DNA of 64,000 nucleotides. Origin: Geobacteraceae bacterium. Its GTDB lineage: Bacteria; Desulfobacterota; Desulfuromonadia; Geobacterales; Geobacteraceae. Position numbers and translations under genes: made by a program. The stretch spans positions 62,001 through 126,000 of the forward strand of contig WSYB01000007.1 of the NCBI GenBank assembly GCA_009773645.1, written 5' to 3'. Under the pieces are notes generated by a model, which saw nothing but the letters and a program-made list of their open reading frames with translations, had not been told where the DNA came from and did no database searches. Position 1 is the first letter of the stretch. Each line of letters starts with the position of its first letter. Below, piece by piece: positions 54,428 through 61,122 of this stretch.

Positions 54428-54510
54428 GTTCTACGTTCTATGTTCTACGTTCAAAGTTACACACCCCAAAAACCTAGAACCTCGAACGTAGAACTTAGAA
54501 CTTCTTTCTG
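54428..54510. repeat. GTTCTAC heptamer hairpin between ksgA and tsaD
   Basis: Units GTTCTAC, GTTCTAT, GTTCTAC, a loop, then TAGAACC, TCGAACG, TAGAACT, TAGAACT. The tsaD stop TAA is inside the right arm (TTCTAA). Confidence 0.85.
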
Positions 54511-55526
54511 AGTCTCTCCGCTATGCTGTCAAGGGGCCACACCGGCAGGGCATCAATCGTCAGCCCGCTTGTCAAGCCGTTTGTCAGGTAATGGTCACCC
54601 GGCACGGCCAGCATGGCGGCATTGTCCGCACACAAAAGCGGCGAGGGGATATGGAGTTCCAGATTTTCCTCACCGGCAAGCCGGCCCATCTCCCTGCGCA
54701 GCGCACTGTTGCACGCCACCCCGCCGGCAACGACCACCCTCTTTATCCCCGTGGTCTTCACGGCGGCAGCGGTCTTGCCTACCAGGACCTCACATGCGGC
54801 TGCCTGAAAAGAAGCGCAGAGGTCGTTCAAGGAAGCCCCTTCCCGTGCCGTGGGATTTTTCTGCACGTGGTTGAGCACCGCCGTTTTCAATCCGCTGAAA
54901 CTGAAGTTGAAGCTTCCGTCATGGAGAAGGGGCCGGGGGAATTTCATCCCTGCCGGGTCGCCCGTTGCGGCCAGCCGGTCTATGACGGCCCCCCCAGGGT
55001 AGGGAAGCCCCAGGAGTTTTGCCACCTTGTCAAACGCCTCGCCGGCCGCGTCGTCAAGGGTCTGGCCGAGGGTTGTGTAACGGCCGATACCATCCACCCG
55101 GTAAAGATGGGTGTGGCCGCCGGAAACCGCCAGGGCAATGAACGGGAACTCCACCGGATGCTCCAGAAAAACCGCCAGCAGATGCCCCTCTATGTGGTTT
55201 ACGCCGACCAGCGGGAGATTACGCGCGTACGCCATCGCCTTGGCGGTGGAGATGCCCACCAGAAGAGCGCCGGCCAGCCCCGGCCCCTGAGTGACGGCAA
55301 CCCCCTCGATGTCGTCGAGGCCAACCGCCCCCTTCTGCAACGCCTCTTCGATTACAGATACGATCACTTCCAGGTGCTTGCGCGAGGCAATCTCCGGCAC
55401 CACCCCGCCAAACTCGGCATGGACGGCTATCTGGGAGAAAATGACATTGGACAGGACCGAACGGCCGTCCTGTACAACGGCGGCTGCGGTCTCGTCACAG
55501 GAAGATTCTATGGCTAAAACAAGCAT
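54495..55526 (-). CDS. tsaD: tRNA threonylcarbamoyladenosine synthase subunit TsaD
   Basis: 343 residues, ASKHA fold. AIESSCDETAAAVV opening, the metal-binding GVNHIEGHLLA (HxxxH) and VSGGHTHLY motifs, then VVAGGVACNSALR. Universal t6A tRNA modification enzyme. C-terminal LRKKF and stop fall in the heptamer array. Confidence 0.95.
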   Translation of the reverse strand: MLVLAIESSCDETAAAVVQDGRSVLSNVIFSQIAVHAEFGGVVPEIASRKHLEVIVSVIEEALQKGAVGLDDIEGVAVTQGPGLAGALLVGISTAKAMAYARNLPLVGVNHIEGHLLAVFLEHPVEFPFIALAVSGGHTHLYRVDGIGRYTTLGQTLDDAAGEAFDKVAKLLGLPYPGGAVIDRLAATGDPAGMKFPRPLLHDGSFNFSFSGLKTAVLNHVQKNPTAREGASLNDLCASFQAAACEVLVGKTAAAVKTTGIKRVVVAGGVACNSALRREMGRLAGEENLELHIPSPLLCADNAAMLAVPGDHYLTNGLTSGLTIDALPVWPLDSIAERLRKKF

Positions 55527-55527
55527 G

Positions 55528-55572
55528 AAATCCGTTCTACGTTGTACGTTCTATGTTCTACGTTCTATGTTG
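55528..55572. repeat. GTTCTAC array upstream of tsaD
   Basis: GTTCTAC, GTTGTAC, GTTCTAT, GTTCTAC, GTTCTAT units in one direction only, next to the phoH terminator and just before the tsaD start. Confidence 0.8.
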
Positions 55573-55599
55573 AAAAAAACGGGGCGTGTACCACGCCCC
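55573..55599 (-). terminator. Rho-independent terminator of the PIN-PhoH gene
   Basis: On the minus strand GGGGCGTG-GTA-CACGCCCC forms an 8-bp GC stem followed by G and seven T. It lies about 30 bp past the phoH stop. Confidence 0.88.
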
Positions 55600-55601
55600 A
55601 T

Positions 55602-55627
55602 TCCGCTTCCCGCTTCCCGCTTCCCGG
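55602..55627. repeat. GGGAAGC heptamer array at the phoH stop
   Basis: Three CGCTTCC units between the terminator and the phoH stop codon. Confidence 0.75.
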
Positions 55628-55628
55628 C

Positions 55629-56945
55629 CTACAACAGGTTGGCCGCCAGTTCGGCCAGCTCTGACCTCTCCCCCTTCATCATGGTGACATGCCCGGAGAT
55701 TGCCTGTCCCTTGAATTTCTCCACCACGTAGGTCAGTCCGTTGCTGGAGGAATCCACATAGGGGTTGTCGATCTGGTACGGGTCGCCGGTCAACACAATT
55801 TTGGTCCCCTCCCCCGCCCTGGTGACGATGGTCTTGATCTCATGGGGGGTAAGGTTTTGCGCCTCATCCACAATCATATACTGGTTCGGGATGGATCGCC
55901 CCCTGATGTAGGTCAGCGGCTCGATGTCCATGATCCCCATGGCCATCAGTTCCTTGTACCCCTTGCTGTGCCGTTTCTCCCCTTCATGCCCGGAAAGGAG
56001 GAGTTCCACGTTGTCAAAAATCGGCTGCATCCAGGGGGTCAGCTTCTCCTCGATATCGCCGGGAAGAAATCCCAGGTCTTTCCCCATGGGGAAAACCGGG
56101 CGGGAAACCAACAGACGGTTATAGACATTTTCCTCGGCAGTCTTGTGAAGGCCTGCCGCTATGGCCAGCAGGGTCTTCCCCGTGCCGGCCTTGCCCACCA
56201 GTGTCACAAGCTTGATATTATCATCCAGCAGGGCGTCCAGGGCAAAAGCCTGCTCGCGGTTTCTGGGGTGAATGCTCCAGATCCCCTCCTTTGCAACCTT
56301 TTTGATCATGGCCAGCCGCCGCTTTTCGGCGTCGTACTTGCCGATGGCGGTGTGTGACGGGTTCAGCCGGTCCCGGAGGGTGACAAACTGGTTTGCATAA
56401 AAATCCCCGGAGAGCTCCGCCCACCCTTGCCCATGAAAGCGGTCGATCAGCTCCGGTTCCGCATCCAGTTCGCTAAAGCCGGCGTAAACCTCTTCAATGG
56501 CCACCTTGTCCGACTCGTAGTCCTGCGCCACCAGGCCGATGGCGTCCGCCTTGATACGGAGATTGGTGTCCTTGGTAACGAATATAATCGGGGTCTGGGC
56601 ATCCTTTTCCCTCACATCGACGGCCACCGCCAGTATCCGGTTATCGCCGCGCTCCTCGCGAAGCTCGGGGGGGAGGCGCTTCATGACCTGCTCTTCATAG
56701 ATCTCCACGCGGAGAGTCCCGCCGCTCTCCAGCCCGACCCCCGAAGAGAGCGACCCCTTTTTCCTTAACTCATCGAGAAAGCGCGAAATCTGCCGGGCGT
56801 TGCGACCGGTCTCGTTCATATCCTTCTTGAAACGGTCTATCTCTTCGATGACGGTGATGGGGATGATCAGGTTGTTTTCCTGGAATTTGAAAATCGCCTG
56901 CGGATCATAGAGTAAAACATTGGTGTCCAGAACAAAATTTTTCAT
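55629..56945 (-). CDS. PIN-PhoH fusion protein (PhoH2 type)
   Basis: 438 residues. PIN nuclease domain at ~1-140 (FVLDTNVLLYDP, later VTKDTNLRIKAD) fused to a PhoH ATPase: Walker A LVGKAGTGKTLLA at ~235 and Walker B QYMIVDEAQNLTPHE. Such proteins are RNA helicase/RNases in some bacteria. ATG 56943-56945 has AAAGGGAA upstream. No partner antitoxin gene is visible, so a TA role is not suggested. Confidence 0.9.
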   Translation of the reverse strand: MKNFVLDTNVLLYDPQAIFKFQENNLIIPITVIEEIDRFKKDMNETGRNARQISRFLDELRKKGSLSSGVGLESGGTLRVEIYEEQVMKRLPPELREERGDNRILAVAVDVREKDAQTPIIFVTKDTNLRIKADAIGLVAQDYESDKVAIEEVYAGFSELDAEPELIDRFHGQGWAELSGDFYANQFVTLRDRLNPSHTAIGKYDAEKRRLAMIKKVAKEGIWSIHPRNREQAFALDALLDDNIKLVTLVGKAGTGKTLLAIAAGLHKTAEENVYNRLLVSRPVFPMGKDLGFLPGDIEEKLTPWMQPIFDNVELLLSGHEGEKRHSKGYKELMAMGIMDIEPLTYIRGRSIPNQYMIVDEAQNLTPHEIKTIVTRAGEGTKIVLTGDPYQIDNPYVDSSSNGLTYVVEKFKGQAISGHVTMMKGERSELAELAANLL

Positions 56946-56968
56946 GTTTCCCTTTCGTGACATGGAGT

Positions 56969-57238
56969 CTATCTGTCATAAACCATTACCTGCAAACCTT
57001 TCGTGGTAGCCAGGATTTTTATATAGACCGGTTTATCCTTAGCCTGCGCCTCGAGCACCACTTCCCCCTGCCGGTTAATGGCGGCAAGTACGCTCTCGGG
57101 GGACTCCTTTATGGTGAAAGCGTTGTAGATACCGGTCTTGTACAATTCTTGCTTGGAAACCGGTTTCTCGGGAGGCAAGGAACAACCGGCGGCAGCCAGC
57201 ACAATGAGAAAGAGCACCGCAAACACCGATCTTTTCAT
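56969..57238 (-). CDS. Small predicted lipoprotein
   Basis: 89 residues. Lipoprotein signal MKRSVFAVLFLIVLAAAGC with the lipobox LAAAGC, so lipidation at Cys19 is expected. The rest (SKQELYKTGIYNAFTIKESP, VYIKILATTKGLQVMVYDR) has no family I recognise. Overlaps the desulfurase gene by 4 bp, so the two are probably co-translated. Confidence 0.75.
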   Translation of the reverse strand: MKRSVFAVLFLIVLAAAGCSLPPEKPVSKQELYKTGIYNAFTIKESPESVLAAINRQGEVVLEAQAKDKPVYIKILATTKGLQVMVYDR

Positions 57239-58386
57239 AGTTGTCTCCTCTCCACTATTGCCCGCAAAGATTTCAAAAAGAACTCGATCTCTTCGTCGGT
57301 GTTGAAATAGGCCGGGCTCACCCTGACGGTGCCGCCGGGGTACGTACCGATGGTTTTATGGGCGGCGGGGGAACAATGGAGTCCGACCCGCACACCGATG
57401 TCATAGTCCCGGTCCAGGAGAAAGCCGATCTGCGCCGGATCGAACCCTTCCACCGTGAAAGAGACAACCCCGCCGACCCGCGCCAGATCCTGCGGGGCGT
57501 AGAGGGTAACACCGGGGATAGCCCTCAAGCCTTCCATAGTCCGGGAAACAAGGCCGCTCTCTCTCCGACCGATGGTATCCAGACCGGTTTCCAGGATAAA
57601 TTCCACGCCGGCTTTCAATCCCGCAAGGCCGGGAGTGTTCAACGTGCCGCTCTCAAAGCGTTCGGGGAGGTCTTGCGGCTGTTCAAAGCTCGCGGAGTGT
57701 CCGCCGGTTCCTCCCACAAGAAGAGGGGTAAGCTCGATCCCCTCGCCAATGTACAGAAAGCCGGTCCCCTGCGGGCCGAAAAGCCCCTTGTGCCCCGGTG
57801 CCGCAAGGAGGTCGATATTCAGCCGATTGACATCGATCTGGATCGTGCCCGCACTCTGCGCGGCGTCGATCAGAAGCCGTGCCCCGCACTTCCTTGTAAC
57901 GTCGCCGATTTCTTCCACCGGTTGGATGGAGCCGGTGACGTTCGAACAATGGGAAAGGGCCACCAGCCTGGTGGCGCAGCGCACAGCAGCGGATATCTGC
58001 CGGCTGGTGACAAACCCCTGGCGGTCGCCTTCCACCCAGGTCACCTCCACCCCCCGTTGCGCGGCCAGATGGAGGGGGCGAGCCAGGGAATTATGCTCCA
58101 TGGTAGTGGTGACCACATGGTCCCCCGGCCGGAGAAACCCTTGAACGGCGAGATTGAGCGCCTCGGTGGCGCTGTGGGTGAAGATTATCCGTGATGAATC
58201 CCGGACATGAAATAAAGCCGCCAAGCTCTCCCGCGCCTCAAAAACGAGCCGGGTAGCCTCCACCCCCCTGTTGTACCCCCCCCTTCCGGGTCCGACCCCG
58301 ATTTCACGGAGGGCGTATTCGATTGCCTTGTAGACCGACTCGGGCTTCGGAAACGTGGTTGCGGCGTTGTCAAGATAGACGGACAT
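57235..58386 (-). CDS. Class V aminotransferase, cysteine desulfurase-like
   Basis: 383 residues. YLDNAATTFPKPESVY opening and PLP-lysine motif AAPGHKGLFGPQGTG (HK, not the IscS SxHK), with a Cys in RVGLHCSPAAHKTIGTYP. This fits the 'cysteine desulfurase family protein' subgroup (TIGR01977 type) rather than IscS or SufS. It likely mobilises sulfur or selenium; substrate not known. Confidence 0.85.
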   Translation of the reverse strand: MSVYLDNAATTFPKPESVYKAIEYALREIGVGPGRGGYNRGVEATRLVFEARESLAALFHVRDSSRIIFTHSATEALNLAVQGFLRPGDHVVTTTMEHNSLARPLHLAAQRGVEVTWVEGDRQGFVTSRQISAAVRCATRLVALSHCSNVTGSIQPVEEIGDVTRKCGARLLIDAAQSAGTIQIDVNRLNIDLLAAPGHKGLFGPQGTGFLYIGEGIELTPLLVGGTGGHSASFEQPQDLPERFESGTLNTPGLAGLKAGVEFILETGLDTIGRRESGLVSRTMEGLRAIPGVTLYAPQDLARVGGVVSFTVEGFDPAQIGFLLDRDYDIGVRVGLHCSPAAHKTIGTYPGGTVRVSPAYFNTDEEIEFFLKSLRAIVERRQL

Positions 58387-58445
58387 AATTAATAACTACC
58401 ATTTTGCGGGGAAATTGGCAAACGCTTTCAAAAAACGGCTTGCAG

Positions 58446-58500
58446 GGGCGAACCCATGTGTTCGCCCAATGATGGGGAGACACGCGGGCCTCCCCCTACT
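58446..58500. repeat. GGGGCGAACAC palindromic element
   Basis: GGGCGAACCCATGTGTTCGCCC forms a hairpin, followed by GGGGAGACACGCGGGCCTCCCCCTA. It ends in the stop codon of the lipoprotein gene (TAG in TAGGGGGAGG). Similar in style to 36530-36568. Confidence 0.7.
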
Positions 58501-59815
58501 GAACCGTCGCAGGTCTCTCCTTCAGGACCGGCATATATAGCACCCTGCCGCGCCCGTTGTCCATGCGCTGATCGTAAATCCGCTTGCCGATATGGGCAAG
58601 GGTCCCTTCTCCCCACCAGTTGCCGATGGCCCTGAATTCTCCATTCCCTGCGTTGTAGAGGTCGTAGGTGCCGTTGGAAAAAAGGATGTTCCCCCAGGCC
58701 ACACTGTTCCCTTCCTCCACCTGCAACCCGATCTTGCCGTTCTGTGCTATCTCATTGCCATTGGCTTTCACCCTGGACCTGGCAAGCAACAGGCCGTAAT
58801 CGGTATTTTTCAAAATGCGATTGAGGGAAACGGCCCCTTCGCATCCCGTGAGGCTCGCGCCACTGCCGTTCAGGGTAAAGCTGTTCCCCACGATCTTCAC
58901 CCGGGAATTTTCAGCGGCCACGGCCTCGAAGTCGTTTCCGTACAGGGTGCTGCCGGCCAGATAAAGGGAGGTTCTCACGGCAGAGATACCCTTGCGGTTG
59001 CTGGAAAAACTGGCATCACGTATGTCGGCCTCGCAGTCGAAAAGGGAGAGGCCGATGGCGCAATTGCTGGCCCCGCAGCCGACCATGACCAGAAGGGAGT
59101 CCTGCAGCCTGGCACCGGTGCGGCATTTGACGAATAATGTGTTTTTCATGGTGATATGGGCAAAGGAGGCGTCAAGCCCCGTTTCGGCGCCTTCCACCCG
59201 GCAGTGCTCAAGGAGGTTCTTCTTCTCGCTGGCCAGGAGAACGATGCCCTGCCAGTCCCCCGCCTGGGGCTCTTCGAAGTTCGACGCGAAGAGCACCGGC
59301 TTCTCATTTGAGCCGTTTGCCTGGATCCGCCCCTGCACCAGAAGGACGCCGCCGGACCCGCTGTCCGCCGGGCCGGCTCGGAATCTGACCACGGTCCCTG
59401 CCTCAATGGTCAGGGTGGCCTGGGGTGCAACGGTAACGCTCCCCTCCACCAGCACCTCTCCATGCCAGGTGACATCCTCGGTCAGCGTTTCATCCCGGTA
59501 AGATATGTCCGGGGGCACGGTTGGGGCAATGACGTTCCTCGACTCCACTTCGTCACTCCGGGAGTCCTGCCTTGATTGGGGCGGCGCCGGTTTAGACGGC
59601 GCGGGAGGAAGAATGGGGGAATTATCCGCAGGCTTTTCGGGCGGGGCTTCCTTGATGGCCGGCTTGACCGTCTCCGTTGGTACCGTGACCTTTATGATCT
59701 CCGGGCTGAGGAGTTGCCCGCCCAGGAGCCCTTTGCCGCACCCGGACAGCGCAAGCACGGCGACAACCGGCACAAGCCTCAGAAACCGGACCTTTATGAG
59801 AGTGTTACGATGCAT
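58496..59815 (-). CDS. Lipoprotein with right-handed beta-helix domain
   Basis: 439 residues. Lipobox LALSGC (Cys26), a Pro-rich linker (~40-95), then from about residue 115 repeated short strands typical of a parallel beta-helix (VTVAPQATLTIEAGTVVRF, RVEGAETGLDASFAHITMKNT, ILKNTDYGLLLARSRVKANG). Such folds often bind or cut polysaccharides, but no catalytic residues can be assigned. Its start overlaps the GGDEF gene end by about 10 bp. Confidence 0.82.
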   Translation of the reverse strand: MHRNTLIKVRFLRLVPVVAVLALSGCGKGLLGGQLLSPEIIKVTVPTETVKPAIKEAPPEKPADNSPILPPAPSKPAPPQSRQDSRSDEVESRNVIAPTVPPDISYRDETLTEDVTWHGEVLVEGSVTVAPQATLTIEAGTVVRFRAGPADSGSGGVLLVQGRIQANGSNEKPVLFASNFEEPQAGDWQGIVLLASEKKNLLEHCRVEGAETGLDASFAHITMKNTLFVKCRTGARLQDSLLVMVGCGASNCAIGLSLFDCEADIRDASFSSNRKGISAVRTSLYLAGSTLYGNDFEAVAAENSRVKIVGNSFTLNGSGASLTGCEGAVSLNRILKNTDYGLLLARSRVKANGNEIAQNGKIGLQVEEGNSVAWGNILFSNGTYDLYNAGNGEFRAIGNWWGEGTLAHIGKRIYDQRMDNGRGRVLYMPVLKERPATVQ

Positions 59816-60890
59816 AACCGTCGCGGCTCCCGGCCACTAAATCCTCCTTGACGAAATATACCCGGTTTTTCCCCGTCTCCTTGGCTTTATACAGGAGCTT
59901 GTCCACCACACGGAACAGGTCGTCCATACCGTCGCCGTTTGCGGGATAGCTGGCCACGCCGACGCTTACCGTAACCCCTTGGCCGGCTATCTCGCGCAGG
60001 ACTCCCGCGGTCTCGTTCGCCACGGTTTCACGAAGCCGCTCGGCCACCTGCAGGGCGCATTCCAGCCCGGTCTCGGGCAACAGCAAGATGAACTCCTCGC
60101 CGCCGTAACGGAAGGCAAAGTCAGCCCTGCGCAAAGTTCTGGTGATGATTTCACCTATAGCCACCAGCACCTGGTCGCCGTTGAAATGGCCGTGGGTATC
60201 ATTAAATTTCTTGAAGTCATCCACATCCATCATGATAATGGAGAGGGGCTTCAGGTAACGCTTTGCCCTCCCGATTTCCTGGCTGGAGATCTGCAGGAAA
60301 TAGCGTTGGTTATGAAGCCCCGTCAGGGAGTCGGTAATTGCCATGAGCCTGGTTTTGTTGTGCAGCTTGGCGTTATAGATGGCCATGGCCGCAAAGGAGG
60401 AGAGCACGGAAATCAGCTTCATCTTTTCCCGGTCGAACAGCCGCGGCACGAAATCATCCAGGTAGAGCACCCCCACTATCTGCTTGTGCACCGCGAGGGG
60501 GACGCAGATCAGGGACTTTATCCCCTCCCTGACGGCAATAGGATTATTGAAAAAGGAGGCCGCGCCGGTATCTTCGACGAAAAAAATCTCCCCCGCCGCA
60601 AGGACCTGTTCGGTCAAACCTCCCGACGTAAGCTCCCAGCGCTCTGTTTTGATGAAGTCGGCGGAGAGGCCGGCATGGGCATGGAGGGATAGTTCCTTTT
60701 TCCGGTCGTCATAGAGGGCCACGCTTCCCGCGGGGGTCTCGGCAAAATGCATGGCGCTCGTCAGGATGGCCTGAAGCAGGGTATCCAGGTCAAGGGTCGA
60801 GACCACCGTTCTAGCCACTTCAATGAGCTCTCTGAGCGCCTGCACCTGGCTATGGAGGGACTCCTTGTCACACGTTTCGCACCGATCCAT
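59805..60890 (-). CDS. GAF-GGDEF diguanylate cyclase
   Basis: 361 residues. GAF domain at ~20-180 (SLICVPLAVHKQIVGVLYLDDF) then GGDEF domain ~195-350 (DSLTGLHNQRYF, MMDVDDFKKFNDTHGH, RYGGEEFILLLPET). The active GGEEF motif and an inhibitory RxxD site (RRAD) five residues before it are intact, so it should make cyclic di-GMP with product feedback. No membrane segment. Confidence 0.92.
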   Translation of the reverse strand: MDRCETCDKESLHSQVQALRELIEVARTVVSTLDLDTLLQAILTSAMHFAETPAGSVALYDDRKKELSLHAHAGLSADFIKTERWELTSGGLTEQVLAAGEIFFVEDTGAASFFNNPIAVREGIKSLICVPLAVHKQIVGVLYLDDFVPRLFDREKMKLISVLSSFAAMAIYNAKLHNKTRLMAITDSLTGLHNQRYFLQISSQEIGRAKRYLKPLSIIMMDVDDFKKFNDTHGHFNGDQVLVAIGEIITRTLRRADFAFRYGGEEFILLLPETGLECALQVAERLRETVANETAGVLREIAGQGVTVSVGVASYPANGDGMDDLFRVVDKLLYKAKETGKNRVYFVKEDLVAGSRDGYAS

Positions 60891-61029
60891 AAAAACTCCG
60901 TCAATTGAGACAATCCGTTGCTTGTATCACAAATAGCGGGCTTTGTAAATTGTGTATGCTCCCCCGTTTCCCCACTGTAACATATTGTCAAATCTTATCA
61001 GAGGGTTACAATTCTCATCATAAATTTTC

Positions 61030-61058
61030 TTGACAGCCCATACATGTTGTGGTTTATT
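61030..61058 (+). promoter_or_regulatory. nrdJ promoter
   Basis: TTGACA at 61030-61035 and TTTATT at 61053-61058, spaced 17 bp. NrdR-like box 1 fills the spacer and box 2 lies around the predicted start of transcription. Confidence 0.65.
61037..61052 (+). promoter_or_regulatory. NrdR-like box 1
   Basis: CCCATACATGTTGTGG; about 10 of 16 positions fit the NrdR consensus ACACwATATmTwGTGT. Its spacing to box 2 (32 bp between starts) is the typical three-turn distance of NrdR box pairs. Confidence 0.5.
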
Positions 61059-61068
61059 TTCCCACGTG

Positions 61069-61084
61069 CCACAAAATATGGTGT
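61069..61084 (+). promoter_or_regulatory. NrdR-like box 2
   Basis: CCACAAAATATGGTGT; about 13 of 16 positions fit the NrdR consensus. With box 1 it suggests repression of nrdJ by ATP/dATP-sensing NrdR. Confidence 0.6.
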
Positions 61085-61122
61085 CGCACATATCAAATTC
61101 CATAGCGAACCAAGGAGAAACC

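Larger units (their letters stand above)
60891..61122. other. Divergent leader of GGDEF and nrdJ genes
   Basis: 232 bp between the divergent GGDEF gene and nrdJ. It contains the nrdJ promoter and NrdR-like boxes described separately. No cobalamin riboswitch box (GCCACTG-type) was seen. Confidence 0.6.

Noticed and set aside
14802-55627. CRISPR arrays
   Set aside because: The repeats have a 7-bp period with no spacers and no cas genes.
55629-56945. PIN-domain toxin
   Set aside because: The PIN domain is fused to PhoH ATPase and there is no adjacent antitoxin gene.
60891-61122. Cobalamin riboswitch upstream of nrdJ
   Set aside because: No B12-box-like sequence and the leader is short; a promoter with NrdR-like boxes explains the region better.
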